64,000 nucleotides of DNA from Thalassotalea sp. (GCA_029237915.1 JAQWHD010000065.1:94354-158353), one strand, 5' to 3'; positions 17,459-27,339 are shown, numbered from the stretch's first letter. The notes: a model not told the origin generated them from the letters alone. Made by a program: numbers and translations.

Positions 17459-18136
17459 CTAGGTTTTAGGCGGGCAAATAATCACTTTCTTTGCTTCGAT
17501 AAATTGCTTGTTCTTTTGGGTACTGATGTAACTAACGCTGCCCTCAATCAGTACTTGTTGGCCTACCGCAGCTTTACTAGCAAAGTATTCTGCACTCTTG
17601 CCCCAAAGATGAACTAGACGCTCGATTTTTTGGCCTTTAAAGTTGTGATCAGCTTCACTAAAGCCTGGCTCGTTTATGGTCACCAAAAACTCAGCTAAGC
17701 TAATGTTATTTTCTGTTTTAACTAACTTCACTTCGGACATTAAAGTAGCGTTACACACCGCTTGGTTAATGCCGATATGAATGCCTTTACCTAATACAGA
17801 TAAACACTCTACTTGAACAAAATCCTTGCCTGTTCTTTTACTGGTGGCTAAAGCGCCATGTAACATTAACAGCTGCCCTTTTTCGGCAAATAAGAAGTGC
17901 TCTTCAACATGATGCCCTTCAAGATGACAGTGGTGATAACTGGTCCAGTCTTTAAATGAATTGGTCTTTTTATCAAACCATGAATGATTAGTAGCAACCA
18001 CAAATTCAGCAATAGGCACAACAGGGTTTGCACGATAACGAACCTCTGGTTTAGCAACTAAATTGCCGGCCAATATTATATGGCATTGCTGTTTACTTTC
18101 TTTCGGAGCTGGTACTTTTCGAGTCGTTTCGGTCAT
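17459..18136 (-). CDS. tandem OB-fold single-stranded DNA-binding-like protein
   Basis: 225 residues. Two SSB-like OB folds are visible: residues about 18-113 (ILAGNLVAKPEVRY, VPIAEFVVATNHSW, HHCHLEGHHVEEHF, KGQLLMLHGALATS) and about 123-220 (NQAVCNATLMSEVKLVKTEN, SLAEFLVTINEPGF, HLWGKSAEYFASK, VGQQVLIEGSVSY). Both follow the SSB pattern of a first strand with G/N-L, a middle strand and the GxxxxxxG loop before xVxGxL. It lacks the acidic DDDIPF-type tail that canonical SSB uses to recruit partners, ending instead in CPPKT. It is therefore unlikely to be the replicative SSB; it may be a PriB-like or specialised protein. An upstream tRNA and downstream DedA gene give no context clue. Confidence 0.75.
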   Translation of the reverse strand: MTETTRKVPAPKESKQQCHIILAGNLVAKPEVRYRANPVVPIAEFVVATNHSWFDKKTNSFKDWTSYHHCHLEGHHVEEHFLFAEKGQLLMLHGALATSKRTGKDFVQVECLSVLGKGIHIGINQAVCNATLMSEVKLVKTENNISLAEFLVTINEPGFSEADHNFKGQKIERLVHLWGKSAEYFASKAAVGQQVLIEGSVSYISTQKNKQFIEAKKVIICPPKT

Positions 18137-18457
18137 GGTCTATCTAAATAAATACTAATTACTCAATATAATAGGAAACTTAACCGTTTATTTAAACAAA
18201 TAGTTTTGAAAACTTAGCTTAACTATCAATAAAGTTAGATGTAGTGTTCTGGAAATTATAAGGATGAACGATTAAAGGTTTCTTTGTCGGGTTTTTGGCA
18301 GAGGTCACGATTAGTTGATGCGAAGTTAAAGAAATCGCGGTTGCCTTGCTTATCGGTGCCGCTTTTTGTAGTGGCTAAGTAAATCTGGCCACATTTTATA
18401 TTTAAGCCAGTATCTTTTCTCTGACTCATTTGGCGGTAAACCAGCATTATACTGAAG
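18137..18457. other. intergenic stretch between the SSB-like gene and tRNA-Arg
   Basis: No supported gene. The minus strand has a frame at 18256-18429 with potential for 57 residues (starts MSQRKDTG, ends NRSSL) that looks somewhat protein-like but lacks an SD; it could be a small gene or a relic. No integrase, att repeat or terminator with a T-run was recognised. Confidence 0.5.
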
Positions 18458-18534
18458 TGGCCCACCCGACAGGAGTCGAACCTGTGACCTCGCCCTCCGG
18501 AGGGGCGCGCTCTATCCAGCTGAGCTACGGGTGG
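18458..18534 (-). tRNA. tRNA-Arg (anticodon CCG)
   Basis: On the minus strand the 77-base sequence folds as a cloverleaf: acceptor CCACCCG / CGGGTGG, D arm GCTC...GAGC, anticodon stem CGCCC / GGGCG around CTCCGGA (anticodon CCG), T arm ACAGG-TTCGACT-CCTGT, discriminator G and encoded CCA. It aligns almost base for base with E. coli tRNA-Arg(CCG). Confidence 0.97.
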
Positions 18535-18717
18535 TGTATAAGACGCCATTTTATACTTAGCCAAGCAAGAGTCAACTAATGAACGCGTTATATTGATTAA
18601 CTGCGGTATTATTAAGCATTTATTTTGCTGTTAATTATGGTTTATAAAGCACAAAGTTAATATTTTCTACTATGCTTAATAAGCGATTGATTTAATAATA
18701 ATAACTTGAGCTTAAGC

Positions 18718-20796
18718 ATGGAAACACTCGGTTTGATTGGCTATGGCATTGCAGCTGTTGCCTACCTACTTTTTTTACTATTACTGTTAGCGGCAAAGCA
18801 AAAAGTATTTGCTAGTCAGTTAATGGTCTTTGCTTGTTGCATTACTCTACTCGCCTGCATTTTATCTGCTTTGCAGATTTACCACTCCTTAGCGTTACAA
18901 ATGTCTATTGTTTTTGAAGCAATAAAAACTGCCGCTTGGTCTGTGCTATTAATTAGTCTTAACTCTGGCGTGCAATCATTTTCACAGCTGTTAAAAAATC
19001 CAGAGATTAAAAAATATTTCTCTATATGTTTAGTGTGTGTTGTTTTGACAGTTTTATCTGTTTTACTGTTTGCTCAATATACAGGGCTATTTATAGCTTT
19101 GTTAGCACTGAATTTATGGGCATTAGTTTTATTAGAGCAGCTCTATAGAAATCATAAGAAGCAACTGAAATGGGCAATTTGGCCGCTGCTTTCAGGGCTA
19201 GGTGTGAGTTTTATTTTTGACTTTATCATGTTTGCTCAAGGTGCTTTACTGACTCGTTTAGATTTTGACTTTTGGTATGTGCGTGGCTTTATAGCTTTGT
19301 TAGCATTGCCGTTTATTGTGCTTGGCTCCAAACGCTTAAAGAATGTTAGCCCTGATTTGTTTATCTCTAGAGATGTTATTTTTTATAGTAGTATGTTGGT
19401 GCTTAGTGGTGCTTATTTATTGTTATTAGCGCTGTCTGGTTATGTCATTCGTTTTATCGGCGGGCAATGGAGCGATATTTTCAGTATCTTCTTTATGGTT
19501 TTCGGTGGCGTAGTTTTATTCACCTTATTGATCAGCACAACATTTCGCAGCAAAATCAAAGTATTTATAACCAAACATTTTTTCGCTAACCGATACGACT
19601 ACCGGGTGGAATGGCTAAGGTTAATTTCTGAAATTGAAACGGCAAACTCAGCTAATGAGTTCGCTAACGCTTGTAAGGCTATGGCAAATTGTTTAGGTGT
19701 TCATTATTGTGGTTTTGTTGGTGTTAAAAATTACATTGTTGGTATTCAACATCAGGGGGAACTTAACCTAACAGATGAAGTATTAACAGACTTAAGTTTA
19801 GTTAACGAATATTGCCAAACGAATCAATGGATCATTGATGTTAGAGAGTTAAATTCTAACCCCGATGCTTATCCTGAGCTTCATATTAACTCGCAGCACT
19901 TAATTAAAAACCACATAGAAATTATCATTCCTACCTATAATCAAAAACAACTATTAGGTTATTTTGTGCTGCCAGGTCCAAAAGACAACCCGAAACTAAA
20001 TTGGGAGAATAGGGATTATTTATTTGCTGTGTCTAAACAGCTTGGCAATTATTTATCGCTGCACCAAGCACAAAATAAATTAGCACAAAACCAACAATTT
20101 TTAGCATTTCATCAAATGTCTTCGTTTGTGTTACACGACCTTAAAAATATTCAGTCACAGCTATCTTTACTCTGCAAAAATGCACAACAGCACAAAGATA
20201 ATCCTGAGTTCATCGATGATGCTTTCAGTACGATTGCAACGGCAACAACTCGTCTTGATAAGGTGGTTAATCAGTTAAAAGTTAAGGCAAAGGATCAACA
20301 AGATAATTCGTTACATTCAAATAAAACACAGCCAATAAAAATTGAGTTAGTTAATCTTTTAGAGTTGCTGACTGCTGTAGTTACATTATGTAATCAAAAA
20401 CATCCACAAGTAAGCGTATATTGCGCAAATGATCTATCCTTAACTATTAATAAAGAACAATTATCTAACGTACTAATACACCTTGTTGAAAATGCTCAAG
20501 AAGCTTGTTTCGATAGTGGCTTGGTAGAGGTTAATGTTAGTCAGATAGCTAAGTATGTACTTATTGAAATAAAAGATACTGGTTGTGGCATGGATGCAGA
20601 GTTTATTGCCACACAATTATTTCAACCATTTAGGACGACTAAGGGCAATTCAGGAATGGGTATTGGAGTATTTGAAGCAAAGCAATTTGTTGAAGACAAT
20701 AATGGCGTGATTAAAGTGGAAAGTACAGTAGGGCAAGGCTCTAGCTTTACTGTGCAATTACCCGTTGCTACTGAGCAATCAAAGGAAGTAGAGTAA
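18718..20796 (+). CDS. prsK: XrtA/PEP-CTERM-system sensor histidine kinase PrsK
   Basis: 692 residues from the ATG at 18718; a TTG at 18706 in frame is the alternative and neither has a strong SD. The N-terminal 280 residues hold about eight membrane helices, then a GAF-like domain (about 310-450). The histidine kinase core follows, with the phospho-acceptor in FVLHDLKNIQSQL (His near residue 475) and ATPase motifs LIHLVENAQEAC (N box), IKDTGCGMD (G1) and GNSGMGIGVFEAKQFV (G2). This order matches PrsK, which with PrsR controls exosortase-linked exopolysaccharide loci. It is directly followed by prsR with no gap. Confidence 0.92.
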   Translation: METLGLIGYGIAAVAYLLFLLLLLAAKQKVFASQLMVFACCITLLACILSALQIYHSLALQMSIVFEAIKTAAWSVLLISLNSGVQSFSQLLKNPEIKKYFSICLVCVVLTVLSVLLFAQYTGLFIALLALNLWALVLLEQLYRNHKKQLKWAIWPLLSGLGVSFIFDFIMFAQGALLTRLDFDFWYVRGFIALLALPFIVLGSKRLKNVSPDLFISRDVIFYSSMLVLSGAYLLLLALSGYVIRFIGGQWSDIFSIFFMVFGGVVLFTLLISTTFRSKIKVFITKHFFANRYDYRVEWLRLISEIETANSANEFANACKAMANCLGVHYCGFVGVKNYIVGIQHQGELNLTDEVLTDLSLVNEYCQTNQWIIDVRELNSNPDAYPELHINSQHLIKNHIEIIIPTYNQKQLLGYFVLPGPKDNPKLNWENRDYLFAVSKQLGNYLSLHQAQNKLAQNQQFLAFHQMSSFVLHDLKNIQSQLSLLCKNAQQHKDNPEFIDDAFSTIATATTRLDKVVNQLKVKAKDQQDNSLHSNKTQPIKIELVNLLELLTAVVTLCNQKHPQVSVYCANDLSLTINKEQLSNVLIHLVENAQEACFDSGLVEVNVSQIAKYVLIEIKDTGCGMDAEFIATQLFQPFRTTKGNSGMGIGVFEAKQFVEDNNGVIKVESTVGQGSSFTVQLPVATEQSKEVE

Positions 20797-22155
20797 ATGG
20801 ATAAATTACTGATAGTCGATGATGATTTAGGTATTCAAAAGCAACTTAAATGGAGTTTATCTAATTATGATGTTGTATTTGCAGGGGATAGACCCGAGGC
20901 GATAACAGCACTTAGGCTGCATGAACCTAAAGTAGTTTTACTTGATTTAGGACTTCCCCCGGATGCCGATAATGCCAGCGAAGGTTTAAAAGCTTTACAA
21001 CAAATTCAGACTCTTTTGCCTTTTACTAAAGTGATTGTGGTTACTGGTAATGATGACCACCAAGTTGCATTAGATGCTATTAATATGGGCGCTTATGATT
21101 TCTACCAAAAGCCAATCGATGCGGATGTGATCAATGTTATCGTGGCTAGAGCCTTTAATTTAGCCACAATTGAAATAGAAAATCGGGAAATACGAGAGCT
21201 AGGTGGAATTGATTCCGGCATCATTGGTAATAGTGCGGTGATGGACAAGTTACGCAATATAGTTAAGCGCATCGCTCCAACTGAAATTACTGCTTTGTTG
21301 TTAGGGGATAGTGGTACCGGTAAAGAGGTTATTGCAAATGCCATTCATCAGCAAAGTAATCGTGCTAAAAAACCATTTATTGCCATAAATTGTGCTTCTA
21401 TCCCAGAAAACTTATTAGAAAGCGAGCTGTTCGGTTTTGAAAAAGGCGCATTCACAGGAGCGCATAAAGCGACTAAAGGCAAAATAGAGATGGCACAAGG
21501 CGGTAGTCTATTTCTTGATGAAATTGGCGATATGCCCTTTAATTTACAAGCAAAGCTATTACGCTTTCTGCAAGAGCGAGTGATTGAAAGGATCGGTGGT
21601 AGACAAGAAATTTCCGTCGATGTTCGGGTTATCTGTGCTACTAACCAAGACTTAGAAATGATGGTTAATGACAAGACCTTTAGGGAAGACTTATATTACC
21701 GTATTAGTGAAATTGTACTTCCAATTGCACCATTAAAAGATCGAGATTTAGATGTATTAATTTTAGCGCGGTATTTTCTTTTACAATATGCTCAAGATTA
21801 CCAAGCGAAAGTTAAGGGTTTTAGTGATTGTGCTATTAGTGCCCTTAAAAACCATCCATGGCCAGGTAATATTAGGGAATTACAAAATAAGATAAAATCA
21901 GCCACTATTATGGCGAGTAGTGCCCAGATCACTGCCGACGACTTAGGTTTTATCGCTGATGAAGGGAAAGTCGACTTGGAATTGAATTTACGAGTGGTGA
22001 GAGAGCGAGCTGAATCAAAAGCAATCGAACAAGCATTCGCTTTAGCACATGGTAATATGAGTAAAACGGCTGAAATGCTAGGTGTAACTAGACCTACACT
22101 GTATGGTTTGGTAGATAAACACCACATAAAACTGCAATTAAATGAGCATCAATAG
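20797..22155 (+). CDS. prsR: PrsR, sigma54-dependent response regulator
   Basis: 452 residues. The receiver domain (1-120) has the acidic pair VDDD and the phosphorylation Asp in VVLLDLGLPPD. The AAA+ domain has Walker A GDSGTGKE, the GAFTGA loop (EKGAFTGAHKAT) needed to contact sigma54, and Walker B SLFLDEIGDMP. A Fis-type helix-turn-helix ends the protein (NMSKTAEMLGVTRPTLYGLV). PrsR partners PrsK and activates RpoN-dependent promoters of PEP-CTERM genes in systems studied. The gene begins at the base after the prsK stop. I saw no convincing -24/-12 promoter in the intergenic regions here. Confidence 0.95.
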   Translation: MDKLLIVDDDLGIQKQLKWSLSNYDVVFAGDRPEAITALRLHEPKVVLLDLGLPPDADNASEGLKALQQIQTLLPFTKVIVVTGNDDHQVALDAINMGAYDFYQKPIDADVINVIVARAFNLATIEIENREIRELGGIDSGIIGNSAVMDKLRNIVKRIAPTEITALLLGDSGTGKEVIANAIHQQSNRAKKPFIAINCASIPENLLESELFGFEKGAFTGAHKATKGKIEMAQGGSLFLDEIGDMPFNLQAKLLRFLQERVIERIGGRQEISVDVRVICATNQDLEMMVNDKTFREDLYYRISEIVLPIAPLKDRDLDVLILARYFLLQYAQDYQAKVKGFSDCAISALKNHPWPGNIRELQNKIKSATIMASSAQITADDLGFIADEGKVDLELNLRVVRERAESKAIEQAFALAHGNMSKTAEMLGVTRPTLYGLVDKHHIKLQLNEHQ

Positions 22156-22181
22156 TAAGGGTTGTAATAATCCTATCTAAT

Positions 22182-23264
22182 TTATTGTTCGCCTTCTTTA
22201 CTGGTAATATCTAGTGAGTCTAATTGCGCCAGTGTTAAGTTCTTCTGCTGTATTAATTTATCTAAATAGCGATTCATTTTAATTTTTTGCTCAATATTTT
22301 CTTGTAAAAACTCATCCATACTTTGCATGGTTTTCAATAGCTGATCCCGTTGAGGATCGACTCGGGGTGATGATATATCATTAACAGCTTGATTATTGAC
22401 GGTTTGATTGTTGCTAGCTTCAGGCTCAAGTGCAGTTTGCTGTAATGGACTACTTAACTCGTCAGCCATTTCATCAATTACGTTTTGCACATCGCTCAAT
22501 GAAAACTTATGTTGGTCATTTAAAAAACCAGATAATAGTATTCTGTCGACTAATAAATTTATTTTTCTGGGTATACCTAAAGTTATGCTCTCAATTAAGG
22601 GGTAGCAATCAGCACTGAAAATGTTGGGCTCAGGCATATTTACTAAAGTTAAGCGGTGGGTGATGTACTGCTCTATTTCTTTTATCGATAGAGGTTTTAA
22701 ATGACAAGAAGCAATTATTCGTTGTCTAAACTGCTCTAGATCGGGGCTTTGAATTATGGCTTTTAATTCTTCTTGGCCCAATAAAAAACTTTGTAATAGT
22801 GGTTTATTATCTTTTTGAAAATTAGATAACATCCGCAACTCTTCGATTGTATCTTTGGGCAAATTTTGTGCTTCATCAACTAATAGTAAGGCACGCTTAC
22901 CTCGTGAACTTAACTCTATTAACCTAGCTTCAATATTAGCAAGAAGCTCTGATTTTTGCTTATCTTGAACAGGTATAGAAAACTCTTTTGCTATGGTTAT
23001 CAGCAAATCTAACGGTGATAAATTAGGTACCACAATTTGTATTGCTTCTATATTGGTATCCGCTACATATTCAAGTAAGCTTTGCGCTAGTGTTGTTTTA
23101 CCAGTGCCAATAGGTCCGGTTATAACGATAAAGCCTTCTCCTTGGTCAAGACCATACTTTAAGTAGGATAAAGCCTGTTTATGCTTGTCTGAGGCAAAGA
23201 AAAACTTAGGATCAGGTGTTAGTTGAAAAGGCTTATTGTTTATCCTGTAGTGTTCTTCATACAT
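22182..23264 (-). CDS. XrtA/PEP-CTERM-system-associated AAA ATPase
   Basis: 360 residues, ExeA/GspA-like AAA ATPase. The start YEEHYRINNKPFQLTPDPKF is the signature of this family; Walker A is GPIGTGKTTLAQ and Walker B RALLLVDEAQNL. The C-terminal 90 residues are polar and probably coiled (MQSMDEFLQENIEQKIKMNR). In exosortase-type EPS loci this ATPase sits with the OM protein, kinase and Wzz genes, as here; it may organise the export apparatus. It is 1 base after the OM protein gene and the last of a five-gene operon. Confidence 0.9.
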   Translation of the reverse strand: MYEEHYRINNKPFQLTPDPKFFFASDKHKQALSYLKYGLDQGEGFIVITGPIGTGKTTLAQSLLEYVADTNIEAIQIVVPNLSPLDLLITIAKEFSIPVQDKQKSELLANIEARLIELSSRGKRALLLVDEAQNLPKDTIEELRMLSNFQKDNKPLLQSFLLGQEELKAIIQSPDLEQFRQRIIASCHLKPLSIKEIEQYITHRLTLVNMPEPNIFSADCYPLIESITLGIPRKINLLVDRILLSGFLNDQHKFSLSDVQNVIDEMADELSSPLQQTALEPEASNNQTVNNQAVNDISSPRVDPQRDQLLKTMQSMDEFLQENIEQKIKMNRYLDKLIQQKNLTLAQLDSLDITSKEGEQ

Positions 23265-23265
23265 A

Positions 23266-24879
23266 TTAAAATTCTTTTACTAAAAGTAATGAAAGGCGAT
23301 TTTCGTCATAGGAATACCCAAAACGGCTTGATGACCTATTTAAGTGTTGTCCGGAATACGTTACTTGTAAAGTTCGATTCAATTGATGTTGCCAATTTAG
23401 ACTATATATTCGGTAATAATCTTCTTGCTTAGAGGCGGTAACACTATTGTTGTTTAAACTATTGTTATTAAAGCTCAGCTTTAAAGTCATAGAGGTGTTG
23501 CGTGAGGTATTACGGATAACCGTAAAACTTGCGGTGTCATAACTATCATAATCTTCAAACTCAAGATTTTCTCTTTTTCGCTTACCTAAGTTCAGCTCAA
23601 TCGACATACGATTTAATGTTAACTTCGTCGATAGGTTTAATACTTGATTTAAGCTAAAGGTTTCTGACTGTTGTAATTCTAATTCAGAGAATATTCCGGA
23701 AAAATCATAGCCACTTAAATCAGTGTCATCGTCTGGTGCAAATAAACAGTTATCAGCATTTTGAGGTTCGCCTGATAAACACCATACATCTTGATAGTTG
23801 ACACTTGTCAGCTCAAACCGGTCAAATAAATCGAGAGATTCATTATAAGATACTGATGTAGTTAATCGTTTCGTTCTGTGGCTGTAGTTAAACTCATAGG
23901 CATCGCCAAAAAAACGTTGGTAATATTTAGCATAAATATTGGTTCGTGCGGAAGGTTGCCATTCAATTGCTGCACTGGTGTAATCTTCTTGTTTATCTGA
24001 TACTTCGCCGATAGGGTCGGATTCTTCATCGACCTTATTGTAGGCAACATCTAGCACAAAATGCTCGGCGACTAACCATCTAACCCCGACACCAATTGAT
24101 GAAGTTCCTTGGATCTTTCTATCATTTAAATTACCGCCCACATCTTCATCATAAACACGAATGAATGGGTTGATTTTAGGGTTACTTATGTAACCAATTT
24201 TAATTTCAGAACTATAAAATGTGCCATTTCGTGAATCATTTTGATAGTCAGTGTAATTGCCATTAATGTGCCAAAATACATAGCGAGAATTACTGCCGCT
24301 TGCGGATAAAAACGAGGCGTTATAACCATCCCTTTCGCCAATATCATCTTGTGCATCATCAAGGATAAAGTTAATTCTAGAATCAATAGAAAAGCTTGAA
24401 GATTGTGTGTTGTAGGCCAAACCTAAACTATAATTTTTGTACTCTACGGTATCGCCAGAGACAATGTCAGCGAGTGAATTTTTAGCTGAATTTTGGCTGA
24501 CATTACTTATTGAGGCTGAGCCTATGAGTGACAAACCATTAATTGGTAGGCTTAATCGGCCATTCGCTTTGAGAGTATTATAATCATCGTCTAGATCATG
24601 GTCGTGACTATACCAAGCTTGTGATAACGAGTAATCGATATCAAGCTCAGCCCCAGTTGCTAGATAGTTAATATTTAATCCAGGTGAGAAAATAGTAACT
24701 GCACTATTTTCTTCATCTTGGCTGAGCTCAACATTGTCAGTTAACACTTCATCAAAATTGACCCGAGGAGTAACCTGCCAATCACCAGAAATACAAGGAA
24801 AAGCAAAAAGGTATAGTAGGATAAATGCAGGTAACTTAGTCCTTACTTTGTTTACCGTATCCGTAACCGTAATACCCAT
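23266..24879 (-). CDS. XrtA/PEP-CTERM-system outer-membrane beta-barrel protein
   Basis: 537 residues. The ATG at 24879 has AAAGGA six bases upstream and lies inside the kinase gene, giving a 44-base overlap in another frame. A signal peptide occupies about residues 12-32 (VRTKLPAFILLYLFAFPCISG). The mature protein has many alternating amphipathic strands and ends in an aromatic residue (LLLVKEF), typical of outer-membrane barrels. It resembles the TIGR03016 family, found with the Wza-, Wzz- and kinase-like genes of exosortase EPS loci. It may form or assist the outer-membrane exit pore. Confidence 0.85.
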   Translation of the reverse strand: MGITVTDTVNKVRTKLPAFILLYLFAFPCISGDWQVTPRVNFDEVLTDNVELSQDEENSAVTIFSPGLNINYLATGAELDIDYSLSQAWYSHDHDLDDDYNTLKANGRLSLPINGLSLIGSASISNVSQNSAKNSLADIVSGDTVEYKNYSLGLAYNTQSSSFSIDSRINFILDDAQDDIGERDGYNASFLSASGSNSRYVFWHINGNYTDYQNDSRNGTFYSSEIKIGYISNPKINPFIRVYDEDVGGNLNDRKIQGTSSIGVGVRWLVAEHFVLDVAYNKVDEESDPIGEVSDKQEDYTSAAIEWQPSARTNIYAKYYQRFFGDAYEFNYSHRTKRLTTSVSYNESLDLFDRFELTSVNYQDVWCLSGEPQNADNCLFAPDDDTDLSGYDFSGIFSELELQQSETFSLNQVLNLSTKLTLNRMSIELNLGKRKRENLEFEDYDSYDTASFTVIRNTSRNTSMTLKLSFNNNSLNNNSVTASKQEDYYRIYSLNWQHQLNRTLQVTYSGQHLNRSSSRFGYSYDENRLSLLLVKEF

Positions 24880-25747
24880 AAATTTCCTTTTGTGAATGAA
24901 TGGCTTTATTTAATACCAAGCCTTTGGCTAAGTCGTCATGCAATAATGAATTCGCTTGGTTGACATCAATGAGAGATGTTTTATTTTCCTCTACGGCAAT
25001 TAATGCTTGGCCCATTAATCGAGCTAATACAGGCGTTTCGGTAACTCCTAATAATGGTGGTGTATCAAAGATCACGACTCGGTCTGGATAGCGACTAGAA
25101 AGTTCTTCAGCCAACGTCGCCATTTTCTCACTCGCTAATAACTCGTTAGATAAATGATGAGGAATGCCTGCAGGTATCACTTTTAAATTATCAATATTGG
25201 TATGATAAATAATGTCTGAAATATTAGTTTTATCACCAAGTAGGTATTCAATTAAACCCGGTTGTGATTTAACCCCAAATTCTTTAAGTACACTCGGTTT
25301 TAAGACATCGGCATCAACTAATAACACGGTTTTATCTTGCTCTAATGCAATACTCAACGCTAAGTTAATGGATATATAGGTTTTGCCTTCGTTTGGCCGG
25401 GCACTTGTGATCATGATTAAATTAGGGTGGTCTAAGGTTTTTGCCACGGCGCCAAATGCATTGTTAAGTAACTTCCTTTTTATCTGACGAAACTCTTCTT
25501 TTAATATCCGATTACCGGCGACTTTTTCAGGCACGATAAAGTCTTTTTCGGCTAAGTGTTTTAGATTGATTTCAATGTAGTTATCGGTTTTAGCTTTTAA
25601 TTCGACCTGTTGTGCTGCTTCTATCGTTGTAGCTTTAGTTTCAGGCTCTGTGATTGATTGAGCTTCTACTTCTGGCTCATTAGATGAATCTGCCGAATCA
25701 TTTATGGCTGCTAGCTTTTTCGCTAAGGCTTGCTCAATGGTCGACAT
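24836..25747 (-). CDS. XrtA-associated tyrosine autokinase (BY-kinase)
   Basis: 303 residues. Cytoplasmic BY-kinase domain with Walker A SARPNEGKTYISINLAL, Walker A' VLLVDADVLKP and Walker B VVIFDTPPLLG. The C-terminus carries the tyrosine cluster YGYYGYGYGKQ, the usual autophosphorylation site. BY-kinases cycle phosphorylation to control polymer length with a Wzz-like partner, encoded 2 bases upstream. The first 85 residues are acidic and low-complexity. The stop lies inside the next gene. Confidence 0.92.
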   Translation of the reverse strand: MSTIEQALAKKLAAINDSADSSNEPEVEAQSITEPETKATTIEAAQQVELKAKTDNYIEINLKHLAEKDFIVPEKVAGNRILKEEFRQIKRKLLNNAFGAVAKTLDHPNLIMITSARPNEGKTYISINLALSIALEQDKTVLLVDADVLKPSVLKEFGVKSQPGLIEYLLGDKTNISDIIYHTNIDNLKVIPAGIPHHLSNELLASEKMATLAEELSSRYPDRVVIFDTPPLLGVTETPVLARLMGQALIAVEENKTSLIDVNQANSLLHDDLAKGLVLNKAIHSQKEIYGYYGYGYGKQSKD

Positions 25748-25749
25748 AA

Positions 25750-27339
25750 TTAAAATATCCTTTTTAATTGTGGCTGTATTAACTCAGGAGCTAAGAAGTA
25801 GCCGATAAAGGCAAATAAAATTAGCAATATCATGAGATTTGATAAATGGAAATGACGAGTTTGTTTTTTATAAATCGCTCGTAAATGCAAATTTTCTGAT
25901 GCAGCAATAACTCCGAAAATTGGTAAGTTTGTGCTGCGATTTAACTGTGTTGCTGAAATGACTTTAGGATTCAATTGAATCATCAAAATAGCCGCGCCAA
26001 TACCTGCGCCAACGCCAATGACTAGCACTGCCAAAGATAATAAAATACGATATGGACCTGTGGGGTGCAAAGGTGCGCGTGGTGGGTCAATTACTCTGAA
26101 TTGGATTTTATCTGAAGTTGCATCCGCTTGCTTTGCCATTGATGCCGTTTCTCTTCGAGAGAGTAACTCTTCAAATTTCTTTTTATTAATATCATAGTCA
26201 CGATTTAAGCCCACAAGCTCAGCTTCAATTTCTGGCAAAATATGAATTTTGGTATTTAACTCATCCACTTGATTTTGATAATCTTGGCTACGTACACGCA
26301 GCGATGCTACTTCACTTTCTAATTGGTTTACTTGAATTTTCATTGCCTGATAAACCTGACTCTTATTGCTTGAATTACCACCACTATCAGGGCTTGTATC
26401 GGCATTGCTGTAATAATTTTCAATTTCTTTTCGACGTAGTGATTTTAATTCGCTCAAGCGCCTTGTCATTTCGCGTACATCGGGGTGTTGCTCGGTATAG
26501 CTGATCAGTAAGTTATCTAAATTTGCCTGTAAAGAAATAATAGAATCGTCATAAGTGGTAGTAATGGAATCTTGCTCAATGACATTATCTGATATCTGGC
26601 TTTTAAGGCTATTTTCTTTAACAAGTTGCGATCTTGCCGAGCTTAACCGTGTTTGTGTTTCAAGTAACTGTAAGTTAGTGGCTTTCAATAGTCGTTTAGA
26701 GTTATCTAAAGCCGCATAAAAACCATTTGAATTATCTGGCATTATGCCACTGTATTTTTGTTTAAATTCGGTAAGGCGCTTTTCAGCAAGAACTAACCTT
26801 TCTTCGTAATCAGCTATTTGTTGTTGTAAAAATTGTTGAGCGGTATCGGTATCGCTGCGAGTTTCACCTAAAGTATTTTCGATAAAAACCGAAAGAGCCG
26901 CTTGCACTATATTTTTAGCTAATTGCGGGTCAGTTTCACTAATAGATAAAGTATAAATATTCTCTCGGCCAACACTTTCTATGTTTATTTTTTCTTTTAA
27001 TCGGGCAATAACCGCTTCAAATTCTTCGCTATCTTTAGCGGTAAGGTCTAAGTCAGTCATGCGAGTAATACGCTCTAAGTTAGGGCGACTCAGTAGCGTT
27101 TTAATCATTAATCTAATTTGGGTATTTGGGTCGGTCTCTACCATTAAACCTTTCATTAAAGGCCTAAGTAATGATTGAGTATCTACATATACCCGTGCTG
27201 AAGATTCATATTGGTCTGGAAGCGTAGTAACACCTAGCCATCCAATAGGGCATAACAACCAAGTGGAGATAATTACGTAGTGTTTTTTAGCCCAAACCCC
27301 AAGTACAATTTCTTTTATTTTTTCTATTTGTTCATGCAT
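25750..27339 (-). CDS. XrtA-system polysaccharide chain-length determinant (Wzz-like)
   Basis: 529 residues. Membrane helix near residues 20-38 (HYVIISTWLLCPIGWLGVTT), large periplasmic region with long coiled coils (about 170-390), and a second helix (ILLSLAVLVIGVGAGIGAAI) near 435, followed by a C-terminal membrane segment (LMILLILFAFIGYFL). The Pro-rich motif PPRAPLHPTGP before the second helix is typical of polysaccharide co-polymerases. It sets chain length and links polymerisation to export, with the BY-kinase encoded next. Confidence 0.93.
   Translation of the reverse strand: MHEQIEKIKEIVLGVWAKKHYVIISTWLLCPIGWLGVTTLPDQYESSARVYVDTQSLLRPLMKGLMVETDPNTQIRLMIKTLLSRPNLERITRMTDLDLTAKDSEEFEAVIARLKEKINIESVGRENIYTLSISETDPQLAKNIVQAALSVFIENTLGETRSDTDTAQQFLQQQIADYEERLVLAEKRLTEFKQKYSGIMPDNSNGFYAALDNSKRLLKATNLQLLETQTRLSSARSQLVKENSLKSQISDNVIEQDSITTTYDDSIISLQANLDNLLISYTEQHPDVREMTRRLSELKSLRRKEIENYYSNADTSPDSGGNSSNKSQVYQAMKIQVNQLESEVASLRVRSQDYQNQVDELNTKIHILPEIEAELVGLNRDYDINKKKFEELLSRRETASMAKQADATSDKIQFRVIDPPRAPLHPTGPYRILLSLAVLVIGVGAGIGAAILMIQLNPKVISATQLNRSTNLPIFGVIAASENLHLRAIYKKQTRHFHLSNLMILLILFAFIGYFLAPELIQPQLKRIF

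Noticed and set aside
18256..18564. 102-residue minus-strand frame spanning the tRNA
   Set aside because: Its N-terminal half (PVAQLDRARPSGG...) is the well-known artefact of translating a tRNA gene. The part below 18429 lacks an SD and is only noted as intergenic content.
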